NCBI GenBank assembly: GCA_903902705.1
Contig: CAIUVX010000171.1
Location: 1-62,229 of the forward strand
Reading direction: 5' to 3'
DNA length: 62,229 nt
From: an uncultured Methylococcales bacterium
GTDB taxonomy: Bacteria > Pseudomonadota > Gammaproteobacteria > Methylococcales > Methylomonadaceae
Shown here: piece after piece, positions 1 to 9,321 of the stretch
How positions within the stretch are numbered: the stretch's first letter is position 1
Layout of the letters: every line of letters begins with the position of its first letter
Program-made: the position numbers and the translations under genes
Notes under the pieces: model-generated
Databases searched by the model: none
The model's input: only the letters and a program-made list of their open reading frames with translations
What the model was told of the DNA's origin: nothing

Positions 1-1
1 A

Positions 2-196
2 AGAGAAATATCAGCATTGAATTGTCCACAAGGTGAATATTGGCTTTATGAAGAAGCGAAACGACTAAATGAAAAAAGTAAATTTTCTAAAAAGTCAGTA
101 GAATATTTAGGCGCAAGGGTTATTGCCAATAGATTAGCAGAGATAAATCTGTCACAACACAAGGTCAAATTAAAAGAATTATTGAGGTATTTATAA
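2..196 (+). CDS. C-terminal fragment of an unknown protein
   Basis: An open frame enters from the left edge and runs about 64 codons to TAA at 194-196. The following gene starts at base 197, directly after this stop, so the two look like one operon. The visible part is charged and Lys/Leu-rich with no motif I recognise. No function can be given; the N-terminus lies outside the window. Confidence 0.6.
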   Translation, partial: REISALNCPQGEYWLYEEAKRLNEKSKFSKKSVEYLGARVIANRLAEINLSQHKVKLKELLRYL

Positions 197-1366
197 ATGT
201 CAGATTTAATGATGTCAGATAGCGTATTAAGAAAACTTTCGGGAATAGATGAAAAACTGGCTGAACTTTATCAGTTAATAGTTGATATTACACAATTAAA
301 GTCTGGAATAAATAATATTTTTAATGAGTCTGAAAATAAAAATATAAATTTACTGAGTAAATATGAAAGTAATTTCTTTAATGCAAATTCGGAGTTTGGT
401 AAATTAAATACTGATTTTTCTAAAAATCTAAAAGACTTAGAAAATAATAAAGACTTGTTCTCTTCCTTAATTCATCAATTAGAACAGCGTAAAGATGCGT
501 TAAATAAAGAAATCAATTTAATTTTAAATAATTACCAAAACCAGCAAGAAAAAATAGATGCCGCATTAGTTTTATTAAATTCGGAAAAAACGAAAAACGA
601 ATTATTAAAACAGCAACTTACACAGGCATTTGATGGACTGGATAGTGATATTAATCATAAACTGGAAGAGTTTAAAATACTTTTGCAGACTGAAATAAGT
701 GAGTTTCAACCAAAAACTGAACAAAAAATAAATTTAGTCTTAGATAAATTCATCTCTGACTCTGATAATCTCATTAATTCCTTTGAATATGAAAAGAAAA
801 CGGCTTTAAATTTATTTACCAGTGATGCTCAAAAAAGTCTTACTGATTTTAATTTAGAAAAAAACGAATTATTCTCTGATATTTCCCTGTTTAAAGATAA
901 AACAAAATCAGAAATTGGTGATTTTAAAAATAAGATAGAACAAGATTTATCTCATTTTGAAAAAACAAAAAGTGATGAAATATACAATAAAAGAGAAGAG
1001 GCAAAAAAGCATTTGTCTCAAAAAATAGATTCTCGTTTGGATAAGATAACCGAAGAGCAATCCACTTTTCTTGACCGCCAAAATAGATTGATACAGCAAC
1101 AAAAAACTCTGATTGATAATTTATCTTCGCAAGTAGATAGCTTACAAAGAATATATGAACGAGATAAAAAAGAAAAAACGGACGCTATAAATAAATTAAG
1201 TAATGATATTCAAGAAAAAACTAAAAATATGGAACTTAAAATAGAAGAATTTAACAAAGGACTATATAAAGATGTAAAAGAGTATGTTACTGAAAACATT
1301 AAAACTCTGACGCAAGATACAGAAAAGTATGTTACGGAAAAAATTAAAAAAGGAAAGTGGTTTTGA
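197..1366 (+). CDS. Coiled-coil protein of unknown function (389 aa)
   Basis: The protein is almost wholly predicted alpha-helical and low in Gly, Pro and aromatic residues. It is rich in Lys, Glu, Asn and Leu, with heptad-like spacing from about residue 60 to 385, as in long coiled coils. No signal peptide, membrane segment or catalytic motif is visible. It directly follows the partial gene at the left edge, so the pair may form a two-gene accessory unit. The codons are strongly A/T-ended, more so than in the housekeeping genes nearby, which hints at acquired DNA. Similar proteins are often mislabelled chromosome partition proteins; I see no SMC head motifs. Confidence 0.75.
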   Translation: MSDLMMSDSVLRKLSGIDEKLAELYQLIVDITQLKSGINNIFNESENKNINLLSKYESNFFNANSEFGKLNTDFSKNLKDLENNKDLFSSLIHQLEQRKDALNKEINLILNNYQNQQEKIDAALVLLNSEKTKNELLKQQLTQAFDGLDSDINHKLEEFKILLQTEISEFQPKTEQKINLVLDKFISDSDNLINSFEYEKKTALNLFTSDAQKSLTDFNLEKNELFSDISLFKDKTKSEIGDFKNKIEQDLSHFEKTKSDEIYNKREEAKKHLSQKIDSRLDKITEEQSTFLDRQNRLIQQQKTLIDNLSSQVDSLQRIYERDKKEKTDAINKLSNDIQEKTKNMELKIEEFNKGLYKDVKEYVTENIKTLTQDTEKYVTEKIKKGKWF

Positions 1367-1390
1367 AATAATTTGCGTCTACTTAATTCT

Positions 1391-1557
1391 CTCGTTCCCA
1401 CGCGCCGCGTGGGAATGCAGTAACGGCGTGCCACGCCGTACATTATTCCATAAAATAACTTTCACTATGTCCTACAGAATTTATACTGTCCGTGCCGCGC
1501 TCTGCTACTCAACGCGGCGCGTTGAAACTGCATTCCCACGCAGCGCGTGGGAACGAG
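1391..1557. repeat. Palindromic repeat family A, copy 1 (long form)
   Basis: Two outer palindromes with arms TTCCCACGCG/CGCGTGGGAA lie at 1395-1415 and 1533-1553. Inside are a CAACGCGGCGCGTTG palindrome (1510-1524) and a related GC-rich palindrome (1423-1439). About 70 bp of AT-rich DNA separates the halves. Related copies are at 18731-18829, 19877-19904 and 47257-47358. It fills most of the gap between the convergent coiled-coil gene and hslR and could act as a bidirectional transcript end. Confidence 0.85.
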
Positions 1558-1632
1558 TCGATACTGAATAACCCTGATATTTAAACAATTTGGCTTTGAA
1601 TTACAGGAATACAAACCAAGGTTTGGACTCCA

Positions 1633-2031
1633 TTAGCCTTGCTTAAAACTGTGGATCAATCGCCGATCTTTTTTATTCGGCTTGTGTTCGGGAGGGGTAA
1701 AACCCGACAATGCTCGTTGTTCGCGCAATACCAAAATTTGTTGCTCACGTTTCGCCAAGCTTTCAGCATTTTCCTGATACATTAACACCGCGTCTTTAGC
1801 TGCGCGGCGTTGTGCGCTCAGCGCGGTGATGGTCACTTGCCAGCGTAAACCCTCTTTACTAATATCCAGCACCGCGCCGATTTTTACTTCTTTGCTGGGT
1901 TTGACGCGCTGTTCATTGACATGGACTTTGCCGCCGCCTATCGCATCGGAAGCCAGCGAGCGGGTTTTAAAAAACCGCGCTGCCCACAACCATTTATCTA
2001 AGCGGATAGATTCAAGTTCAGAGTGCGCCAT
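1633..2031 (-). CDS. hslR: Heat shock protein 15, S4-domain RNA-binding protein
   Basis: Hsp15 binds stalled 50S subunits carrying peptidyl-tRNA and helps recycle them. The S4 RNA-binding domain fills residues ~6-65, with the typical [18 protein letters not shown] start and a GGKVHVN turn. A basic tail follows, rich in Lys and Arg. The length of 132 residues matches the family. The 5' end overlaps the 3' end of ispH by 14 bases, so the two are probably cotranscribed from upstream of ispH. Confidence 0.9.
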   Translation of the reverse strand: MAHSELESIRLDKWLWAARFFKTRSLASDAIGGGKVHVNEQRVKPSKEVKIGAVLDISKEGLRWQVTITALSAQRRAAKDAVLMYQENAESLAKREQQILVLREQRALSGFTPPEHKPNKKDRRLIHSFKQG

Positions 2032-2980
2032 GTAGCTCTGCGTTTTTCTTCAAGCCTCTAGGTAGGGAAAAAACTACTTTTTCTTCGATACCTTGAATTT
2101 CAACAGTGCTTGTACCGCCCCACAATTTTAACTGTTCAATCACTTCCTGCACTAATACTTCTGGAGCGGATGCACCTGCGGTTACACCAACGACAGTCAC
2201 GCCCTCAAACCAAGCCAACTGCATATCTTTTGCGGTATCAATAAGATACGCAGTTCTACCCAGTTGTTCTGCAATTTCGCGCAAGCGATTAGAGTTTGAA
2301 CTATTGGGTGAGCCGACTACCAGTATCGTGTCTGCTGATTTAGCCAATTCATAAACAGCATCCTGACGATTTTGGGTGGCATAACAAATATCGTCTTTTT
2401 TCTGCTCTTGAATTGAGGTAAATCTGGCTCTTAAGGCATCGACCATAATTTTTGTATCAGTCATCGATAAGGTAGTTTGGGTCACATACGCCAGATTATC
2501 AGGATTATGCACCACCAATTTTTCTACATCGGCAGGCGTTTCGACTAAATAAATGCCGCCATTTTCTGTGCATTTTTCGTACTGTCCCATTGTGCCTTCG
2601 ACTTCAGGATGACCTGCATGACCGATTAAAATAACTTCACGGTCTGACTTAGCGTGTTTCGCTACCTGAATATGCACTTTAGTCACTAACGGGCAAGTGG
2701 CATCAAACACCGTCAACTTACGTTCTTTAGCTTCTTGCTGTACTTGTTTAGACACGCCATGCGCACTAAAAATAAGATAAGAACCGACAGGTACATCAGT
2801 TAAATCTTCAATAAAAATCGCGCCTTTTTCTTTCAGCCCGTCGACTACCGTGCGGTTATGTACCACTTCATGACGCACATAAATAGGCGCACCAAAGGCT
2901 TCAATAGCTTGATCGACTATTTCGATAGCACGATCAACACCAGCACAAAATCCACGAGGGTTAGCGAGTAAAATTTTCAT
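2018..2980 (-). CDS. ispH: 4-hydroxy-3-methylbut-2-enyl diphosphate reductase
   Basis: This enzyme is the last step of the MEP isoprenoid pathway, reducing HMBPP to IPP and DMAPP with a [4Fe-4S] cluster. The three cluster cysteines are visible at C12 ([11 protein letters not shown]), C96 ([10 protein letters not shown]) and C199 (CYATQNRQ). The substrate-binding H41, H74, H124 and the catalytic E126 are in place. At 320 residues it is full length. It starts with ATG at 2980 and overlaps hslR downstream. It indicates use of the MEP pathway, as usual in gammaproteobacteria. Confidence 0.97.
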   Translation of the reverse strand: MKILLANPRGFCAGVDRAIEIVDQAIEAFGAPIYVRHEVVHNRTVVDGLKEKGAIFIEDLTDVPVGSYLIFSAHGVSKQVQQEAKERKLTVFDATCPLVTKVHIQVAKHAKSDREVILIGHAGHPEVEGTMGQYEKCTENGGIYLVETPADVEKLVVHNPDNLAYVTQTTLSMTDTKIMVDALRARFTSIQEQKKDDICYATQNRQDAVYELAKSADTILVVGSPNSSNSNRLREIAEQLGRTAYLIDTAKDMQLAWFEGVTVVGVTAGASAPEVLVQEVIEQLKLWGGTSTVEIQGIEEKVVFSLPRGLKKNAELHGAL

Positions 2981-3063
2981 ATCTTGAGTTTATAGGTTGG
3001 TTATTTCACAATGGCGTTATTTTAACTCAACAAGGCAAACACGGCTATTAAGTTAAGCAGTTG

Positions 3064-3087
3064 TGGGTGCGAATTAATTCGTGCCTA
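3064..3087. repeat. Short near-palindrome around GAATTAATTC
   Basis: The core reads GTGCGAATTAATTCGTGC, almost self-complementary, and lies between the PLD gene and ispH, upstream of ispH. Only one copy is seen in this window. It resembles the short dispersed palindromes found elsewhere here; a regulatory role is not shown. Confidence 0.4.
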
Positions 3088-3107
3088 CTTTGCTTGGATG
3101 TTGAATT

Positions 3108-4709
3108 TTAATAAATTCTGAATACTTGCTGTATGCGCTCAAATTCATAGAGATAAGGTTTTGCAACTTCGCGGTTTGCGGCAATAACGATTAAATCATG
3201 AGAGAAAACCGAGGTGTTATACCAATTAAAACTACCATCGATAACAATATAATCATCAATAATGCAGTATTTAGAATGAATAGGCGAATACGGCACTGAA
3301 TGATCATCTTGTCCATACACGAGTCCCACTTTTACGCCTGATGACTTTAATCGCTCAATAACAGGTAAAAGGGGGCGGTTTAATTCTTCTTCCATCGTGC
3401 GTTCAATGCCAATTCTTCCTTGTCGTGCTAAATGTCCATTAAATAAAATATGCACATAGACACCTCTATTTTTAGCATTAATTAAAGCACAAATCACACT
3501 TTCATTATATTTACCTAATAAATCGCCAATCAAAAATAAACTAACTTTAATTGAATGTTTAGCGCGGTTAATTTCAGCCAGAATAGCATGATGAGGAAGA
3601 TAACTTTCACCATTGCTCATGACGTGTCTGCCAAAGGTATACAGTAAATTAAATTGACTAAAAGGATCTATGCCATACTTTTGAATAACTCCCCCGCGTT
3701 GACTTTGAAAAATATTATTGAGTAATCGAGCGACACCTTTGGAATGAAAGGTCATGCCTGATTCCCAATTTGATCCCCAGCGATCAAAAGTAATATTAAA
3801 TGAGCCTAGAATACAGTCCTCATCATTAAATATAATGAACTTAGTGTGCATATCTGGATCGACTTCAATCAAATGATGAACTGGCGTACAAACAACACCA
3901 AGTAATTCAACTCCTGCACGTTTTAAGCGAGCATAATTGTCGCTATTGGTGAGGGTCATTTTTCGCCAATCAACAATACATTGTACCCATACCCCTTGTT
4001 TACTTGCATGAATCAAATGGCTGGTAAAATCCGCATCATCAATACAATCTACACTGACTTTAATCGTGCATAATCTATCAGGATGCTCTCGTTTACAGTG
4101 CATCACCTTATCTATCATTTCATGAATATAACTTTTAGGATGATAAGGATGATGCGGTTGCCCTTTGGTGAATTTAGGAAACAACTGTAATGAATCAAAA
4201 TGATGGTTAATCCAATCAACATCACTTTGCAATTCATGAGCGTTTAGCTCATAGGTTCGATAATGGTTAGGAGTTGAATGCTGGCTGTTTATTTCTCGGT
4301 ATTGATGTAAGTCTGAATCGCTATGTAATTGCCCCCAATCCATAAAGATATATTCTTTTTGTGAGGGAATTGAGTGATCATCTTTATGGATAATAAAGGA
4401 AAACTTTACACAGGTTATTTGACCAAAAGAATTAGAAACAGGGTGTATATAAAAATCTCTAGTCTTGCGTTTATGGTGATTCCATTTAACATCATACGCA
4501 TCGGTGTCAATAACATAGGTTTCACAAATATTATGGTTACGATAAACTTTTAAAATAACTTTTAGATTAATCTGATTACCATGAAACACTTCAAAGTCTA
4601 TTTTTCCCCAGCGCAGAAAAAAATTATGATTAAAGTCATTCGTTCTTGCAAATGAACGTCCTAATTCGCCATGTACTGGTTTAGCATAATGTTCAGCTAT
4701 TTGTTCCAT
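3108..4709 (-). CDS. Phospholipase D-like protein with two HKD motifs (533 aa)
   Basis: The PLD superfamily cleaves phosphodiester bonds in lipids or nucleic acids with two HxK(x)4D(x)nG(S/T) motifs. The second motif is intact (H478, K480, D485, then GS at 492-493). The first has H288 and K290, but Asn replaces the expected Asp at 295, with Asp at 296. Residues ~30-125 form a separate beta-rich N-terminal region of unknown fold. No signal peptide is visible, so it is probably cytoplasmic. It lies 30 bases downstream of the EEP gene on the same strand, suggesting an operon. Substrate unknown: nuclease, phosphatidyltransferase and lipase are all possible. Confidence 0.85.
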   Translation of the reverse strand: MEQIAEHYAKPVHGELGRSFARTNDFNHNFFLRWGKIDFEVFHGNQINLKVILKVYRNHNICETYVIDTDAYDVKWNHHKRKTRDFYIHPVSNSFGQITCVKFSFIIHKDDHSIPSQKEYIFMDWGQLHSDSDLHQYREINSQHSTPNHYRTYELNAHELQSDVDWINHHFDSLQLFPKFTKGQPHHPYHPKSYIHEMIDKVMHCKREHPDRLCTIKVSVDCIDDADFTSHLIHASKQGVWVQCIVDWRKMTLTNSDNYARLKRAGVELLGVVCTPVHHLIEVDPDMHTKFIIFNDEDCILGSFNITFDRWGSNWESGMTFHSKGVARLLNNIFQSQRGGVIQKYGIDPFSQFNLLYTFGRHVMSNGESYLPHHAILAEINRAKHSIKVSLFLIGDLLGKYNESVICALINAKNRGVYVHILFNGHLARQGRIGIERTMEEELNRPLLPVIERLKSSGVKVGLVYGQDDHSVPYSPIHSKYCIIDDYIVIDGSFNWYNTSVFSHDLIVIAANREVAKPYLYEFERIQQVFRIY

Positions 4710-4739
4710 ATCCCCACCTTTTATTCTTATTTTTCGAGC

Positions 4740-6248
4740 TCAAACAGATTCAAACGTCATTAAGTAACCAAAATGATCCGATACTCGCCCGTACTCTTGA
4801 TCGGTAAAAATAACTTTTGCGGAGACCGCCTTTAATTGACTATTTTTTTTCATGAAAATATAGTCAATTCGGTAATCATCTGCTAATAAGTCTTGCCAGT
4901 GTGCATCATTAACTCTGAAAATTTTATCAAATATGCCGTGTTCATTAATTGCTAAAAATTGATCTTCATATTCATTCGAATTAATTACAAATCCATAACC
5001 TTCTGTACCCGCTGTAATATTAAAATCGCCGCATAATAAGGTTGCTTTAATATCATCGCCATTATTGTGTTCAGCCCACGTTCGTAATCGTTGAAATTGC
5101 TCCTTAAAACCATCTTCTATCCAACTTAAATGCGCTGAAAATACATTAATAAAACCAACACACGGAACATCGATGCGGGCTTTTACCACTTTCCTAGAAT
5201 GAATATTATATTTATCATGACTATCTGATACATATTGCGCTTCCTGATGAGATAAAGGATAACGACTTAAAATAGCCACCCCTTCTCTATATTTAGCAAA
5301 GCCTAAATGTGACCAGTCATAATGAATATAAAATGGTTTTGTTAAACGGTCATTGATAATTTTTGCGGCATTAGACTCCCAATCGCCATCTCCATCACGC
5401 CAATATTCAGCGGCTTCCTGCAAACAAATAATATCAATCTCTAATTCATTAATAGTTTTAGCGATTTTAGTAAATTTTTCATCCTGATTTTCTTCTTGAT
5501 AACAATGCAAGTTTAATATTAAAACTTTTAGTTGCTGTTGTGGAAATGAATAATTATAACCTTTATTATTTTCCCATACTATTTTCTGCCGCTTATTTTC
5601 ACAACTGATAACATACTGTAATTTACCTAAATCACTGTCATTAATGCTTGCTGTCCAGAGTTGAGTACCGTATTGATTTGGATTTCTAGCATTACTTGAT
5701 AACGCAGTATCCCAATAATTCTTTTTAAAATTACAAGGTGTTTTTGTGATAGTTTTCCAATTATCTGTCGTCCAATGAATGATAACGCTGGTTGCGTTAA
5801 AAGATCGGTGTACAGCAGTAGATATAGAAATTGATTGCTGATTGTCATACAAACAACTAGGAAAACCAATATTTTGTATAGGCTGATTATTAGTTAATCT
5901 AATACCAGAATCTGCCGCGCTGAAATAATTACGCCTGTTATTATTATCAAAATATTCTTTGTCTGATACCAGATAACGTAAACTACACTTAATATTACCT
6001 GCAAGTAATTCTGTTTCCGTTAACGTGAAGGTAATGCTTGCAGACCAATATTCTTTATCATGCCCCAACATACTGTGATATTCAGCAGGTAGCACTTGCC
6101 AAATTCCCTCTTCACCCGCCCAGATAACATCAATTTGTTTAGCATAGTCAATATTTTCTACTTGCATAAAAAATGTTAATTTCTGTTGAACGGGTGTTGT
6201 TTTTCGAGTGATTACATTTTCTATATAGAGCAGTTTAATTTTATTCAT
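4740..6248 (-). CDS. Endonuclease/exonuclease/phosphatase-fold protein with two CBM21-like domains (502 aa)
   Basis: The C-terminal half (~240-500) is an EEP-superfamily hydrolase. Visible motifs are NLH (244-248), LQEA with E278, SAHL with H373, GDFN (407-410), RIDYIF with D462 and SDHFG (490-494), so the catalytic set is complete. The N-terminal half has two beta-rich domains, each ending in a motif like the CBM21 starch/glycogen-binding signature: YFDNNNRRNYF (99-109) and WENNKGYNY (225-233). This combination is unusual. It has no clear signal peptide and stands first in a two-gene unit with the PLD gene. It may act on nucleic acid, phosphoinositide-like or sugar-phosphate substrates held on a polysaccharide; this is inference. 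Confidence 0.8.
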   Translation of the reverse strand: MNKIKLLYIENVITRKTTPVQQKLTFFMQVENIDYAKQIDVIWAGEEGIWQVLPAEYHSMLGHDKEYWSASITFTLTETELLAGNIKCSLRYLVSDKEYFDNNNRRNYFSAADSGIRLTNNQPIQNIGFPSCLYDNQQSISISTAVHRSFNATSVIIHWTTDNWKTITKTPCNFKKNYWDTALSSNARNPNQYGTQLWTASINDSDLGKLQYVISCENKRQKIVWENNKGYNYSFPQQQLKVLILNLHCYQEENQDEKFTKIAKTINELEIDIICLQEAAEYWRDGDGDWESNAAKIINDRLTKPFYIHYDWSHLGFAKYREGVAILSRYPLSHQEAQYVSDSHDKYNIHSRKVVKARIDVPCVGFINVFSAHLSWIEDGFKEQFQRLRTWAEHNNGDDIKATLLCGDFNITAGTEGYGFVINSNEYEDQFLAINEHGIFDKIFRVNDAHWQDLLADDYRIDYIFMKKNSQLKAVSAKVIFTDQEYGRVSDHFGYLMTFESV

Positions 6249-6339
6249 GTTTGTATAAGCCCCTAAACAAAAGTTTTTATGTATCTTAACGCGTAAGGGG
6301 CATAAGTGATAGTGTCATGTAAGTTGTTAGCAAAAAGTC

Positions 6340-6411
6340 AGTGGGTACATAGATAATCCCTTCAAGGGATGTTATCTATGACGATTAATATAATCACAGA
6401 TTTGACCCACT
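6340..6411. repeat. Nested inverted repeat (large hairpin)
   Basis: An inner hairpin pairs CATAGATAATCCCTT (6348-6362) with AGGGATGTTATCTATG (6365-6380), with one bulge. An outer pair, AGTGGGT (6340-6346) and ACCCACT (6405-6411), flanks it. It lies in the 189-bp gap between slyX and the EEP gene, where no other gene is seen. There is no T-run, so it is not a typical intrinsic terminator. It could be a small palindromic mobile element or a structured RNA. Confidence 0.6.
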
Positions 6412-6437
6412 ACTCACAGTAGATTGAATGCTAGATG

Positions 6438-6647
6438 TTAATAATGTGGCGGCATCTCATCAACACTCGCACCATTGCCACCGCTTTCAGTTGATAGGCT
6501 ATTAATGCGTTCATTGAGCAATTGGCAGGTTTTTTCTAACCGTTGTATTTGTTGCTGTTGCTCACTGACTATTTTATTGAGTGTTTGTAGCAGGTCTTCT
6601 TGATAGGCGGCTTTTATTTCCAATTCGATAAGGCGGTCATCATTCAT
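6438..6647 (-). CDS. slyX: SlyX family protein
   Basis: The 69-residue protein has the SlyX pattern: an acidic/helical start (RLIELEIKAAYQEDLL), a coiled coil with a Gln-rich middle, and the conserved Pro-Pro-His-Tyr end. Its biochemical function is unknown. It starts four bases after the hemN stop on the same strand and ends the hemN transcript. Confidence 0.88.
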   Translation of the reverse strand: MNDDRLIELEIKAAYQEDLLQTLNKIVSEQQQQIQRLEKTCQLLNERINSLSTESGGNGASVDEMPPHY

Positions 6648-6651
6648 TTTC

Positions 6652-8031
6652 TTAAATTACTCTGGAAAATTGTTGCTGTTTTTGTGCCAGATAGCGGTCG
6701 AATACCATGCAGATATTGCGTATCAATAAACGCCCTGCGGGTAAGACTTGAATGCCGTCTGCGTTGACTGTAAGCAAGCCATCGGCTTGCATGGGTTTTA
6801 ATGCGTTGAGTTCATCGGCAAAGTAATCGCTAAAGTTAATCGCTAGGGCGTGTTCGATAGCGGCAAACTGACATTCAAAATGACAAATCAGCTGCATAAT
6901 TACTGCACGGCGTATTTTGTCATCTTCGTGTAAATCCACGCCTTTGAAGACGGGCAGTTTGCCTTGGCTAATGAGTTTATCGTAGCTCTCTAAATCTTTA
7001 ACATTTTGGCTATAGGCATCGCCTACCATACCAATAGAGGTAATGCCCAAACCAATCAAATCGCAATCAGAATGAGTGGAATAGCCTTGAAAATTGCGAT
7101 GCAATAAACCTTGCCGTTGGGCAATGGCGAGTTCATCATCGGGTTTGGCAAAGTGATCCATGCCGATATAAACATAACCTGCATCGGCTAATTTCTGTCC
7201 TACGCTTTGTAAAATAGCCAGTTTGACTTCTGGGCTGGGTAAATCGGCATCATTAATTTGGCGTTGAGTTTTAAAGCGGCTAGGAATATGGGCGTAGTTA
7301 AAAATCGAAAATCGGTCTGGGCTAACGTGCAGAATTTTATCCAGTGTTTCGTTAAACGAATCGACGGTTTGCAATGGTAAACCGTAGATTAAATCAATAT
7401 TGGTGGAGCGAAAGCCTTCTTTTCTTGCAGCGTCTAATACCGCAAAAGTTTGGGCTTCGCTTTGAATACGATTGACTGCTTTTTGTACATCTGGATCAAA
7501 ATCTTGTACACCTAAGCTGATACGATTAAAACCCAAGCTGCGCAGTTGTTGCACGGTATGTAGATTGGTTTCTCTGGGATCGACTTCGATGGAATATTCA
7601 CCGCTGTCATCGTCTTTCAAAGAAAAATGTTCACGGGTAGCAGTCATGACTTGCTGCATTTGTTCATAACTTAAAAAAGTCGGTGTACCGCCACCCCAAT
7701 GCAGTTGATTAACCACACGGTTTTTATCAAATAACGCGCCCTGCATGGCAATTTCTTTGCACAGATTATCGACATAAGGCTGTGCGTGTGAGCGATTTTT
7801 GGTGACAATTTTGTTGCACGCGCAATAAAAACACACGGTATCGCAAAATGGAATATGCACATACAGCGATAATGGACCACCTGCGGTATTGGATTTTTCA
7901 ATATGCTGACGGTAATCGGTATCGGTAAAACCATCGTGTAATTCCAACGCGGTGGGATACGAGGTATAGCGCGGCCCTGCTTTGTCGTAGCGATTAATCA
8001 GGGGTAAATCAAAGTGTAGGGTTTGATCCAT
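6652..8031 (-). CDS. hemN: Oxygen-independent coproporphyrinogen III oxidase
   Basis: This radical SAM enzyme converts coproporphyrinogen III to protoporphyrinogen IX without oxygen, in heme synthesis. The cluster motif is C63xxxC67xxC70 followed by C72, typical of genuine HemN rather than HemW. The GGGTP motif follows at about residue 113. At 459 residues it is full length. It sits directly after ccmI (one base between stop and start), linking heme supply with cytochrome c maturation. Confidence 0.96.
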   Translation of the reverse strand: MDQTLHFDLPLINRYDKAGPRYTSYPTALELHDGFTDTDYRQHIEKSNTAGGPLSLYVHIPFCDTVCFYCACNKIVTKNRSHAQPYVDNLCKEIAMQGALFDKNRVVNQLHWGGGTPTFLSYEQMQQVMTATREHFSLKDDDSGEYSIEVDPRETNLHTVQQLRSLGFNRISLGVQDFDPDVQKAVNRIQSEAQTFAVLDAARKEGFRSTNIDLIYGLPLQTVDSFNETLDKILHVSPDRFSIFNYAHIPSRFKTQRQINDADLPSPEVKLAILQSVGQKLADAGYVYIGMDHFAKPDDELAIAQRQGLLHRNFQGYSTHSDCDLIGLGITSIGMVGDAYSQNVKDLESYDKLISQGKLPVFKGVDLHEDDKIRRAVIMQLICHFECQFAAIEHALAINFSDYFADELNALKPMQADGLLTVNADGIQVLPAGRLLIRNICMVFDRYLAQKQQQFSRVI

Positions 8032-8032
8032 G

Positions 8033-9319
8033 CTATTTCACCACGCTATTGATGATGAGGGTGTGAGGTGTTTTATCCGCTAAAGTCACGTCGTCAATCA
8101 CGCCGATTAAATCGCCTGCTTGTTTCATTGCATTGCCCGATTTAGACACCCGTGCCAGTAATTTTACATTGGTAAAATTGGATAATTTCATTTCTGGAGT
8201 CATTGCCTGTGCGTCATTTAAACTGACGGCTAATGGTAAATCTTTGACTTGTTTACGGACGATAGCCAAGGGCATTTGTGGCCCTGAGGTAGCTTGCGCA
8301 TAGACAAATAGTGTGTCATCGGAGCTAGTTTGTTTTTGTAATTCAGGTGCGAGACTGACTTGGATATTGACAGAGGCTGTTGCAGTCGTGGGTGCTTGTG
8401 TCTCTTTAGGTGTGGTGTCTGGACTATTGGTAGTCTTACTAGCTGTCGGTTCGCTTACAACTTCACCATTGTTTTCTGCAATTTTAGTGTCTATTTTTGC
8501 CAATAAATCGCTGGTTTCTTGTTGTGCTTCAGAACCTTCAGGCAATGAATCTCTTAGCGTCGTCCATAATTTTTTGGCAGCCATAAATTCACCTGCCTGT
8601 GCTTTTGCCATACCCGATAACCACAAGGCATTCGGATTATTAGGTTCTAAGGCTAGGGCTTTAAAGGCTAATTCAGCCGCTTTACCCACGACTTGTTCGT
8701 CGTTAGCAAAGGATAAGGCATCGGCATACTGCAACATTACATCGGGTTTGTCGCCCAATAATTTATAGGCTTGTGCGTAGGCATCGACAGCTTTGGCGTA
8801 TTGTTGTAAGTGTTTATAAGATTTACCTAGCATTAACCAACCTTGGGCATTGTTGGGGTCGTTCTTCATTTTTTCGGCTAAGCCATTGACCATTTTGTTG
8901 ATGGCTTCTTGGTTGGGTATATTGGGTTCGTTTGTGCCTAGCATTTCAGGGGTTGGGCTAATCGCTTTATAATTGCCCAGCAGTGCATACAATGAACCGC
9001 CTAATACAGGAAGCATTGCCATTAATAAATATGCCAACCAGCGACCTTGTAAAGTAGAGGCTTCACCCTGTTTTTGTAGCTCAAGGTCATCACTTAAGGC
9101 TTGTTCCAGCTCGGCACGTTGTTCATCATATTGTGCTTGGCTTAAGGCATTCGACTGTAATTGCTCAGTCAATTCAGCTAAACGATGTTGAGCAATGGCG
9201 ATATTGCGTTCGTCAATCGCCGCTTTTGCTATGGGGCGTTGTCGCCATAGCGGGGGCAAAATAAATAATAATGCCAGTAATACTAAACAAGCAGCAATCA
9301 GCAAAAATAATGCGTCCAA
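8033..9319 (-). CDS. ccmI: Cytochrome c maturation protein CcmI (TPR chaperone)
   Basis: CcmI holds apocytochrome c for heme attachment. There is an N-terminal membrane helix (~3-26), a coiled loop and a second helix near residue 95. TPR repeats follow (~140-260), then a periplasmic C-terminal beta domain (~310-428) typical of the fused CcmI/CycH form. The start appears to be TTG at 9319, two bases after the ccmH stop. It is third in the ccmG-ccmH-ccmI order. Confidence 0.92.
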   Translation of the reverse strand: MDALFLLIAACLVLLALLFILPPLWRQRPIAKAAIDERNIAIAQHRLAELTEQLQSNALSQAQYDEQRAELEQALSDDLELQKQGEASTLQGRWLAYLLMAMLPVLGGSLYALLGNYKAISPTPEMLGTNEPNIPNQEAINKMVNGLAEKMKNDPNNAQGWLMLGKSYKHLQQYAKAVDAYAQAYKLLGDKPDVMLQYADALSFANDEQVVGKAAELAFKALALEPNNPNALWLSGMAKAQAGEFMAAKKLWTTLRDSLPEGSEAQQETSDLLAKIDTKIAENNGEVVSEPTASKTTNSPDTTPKETQAPTTATASVNIQVSLAPELQKQTSSDDTLFVYAQATSGPQMPLAIVRKQVKDLPLAVSLNDAQAMTPEMKLSNFTNVKLLARVSKSGNAMKQAGDLIGVIDDVTLADKTPHTLIINSVVK

Positions 9320-9321
9320 AA

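Noticed and set aside
1329-1571. Open frame overlapping the end of the coiled-coil gene and repeat A copy 1
   Set aside because: It owes its openness to the repeat palindromes and has no start signal of its own.
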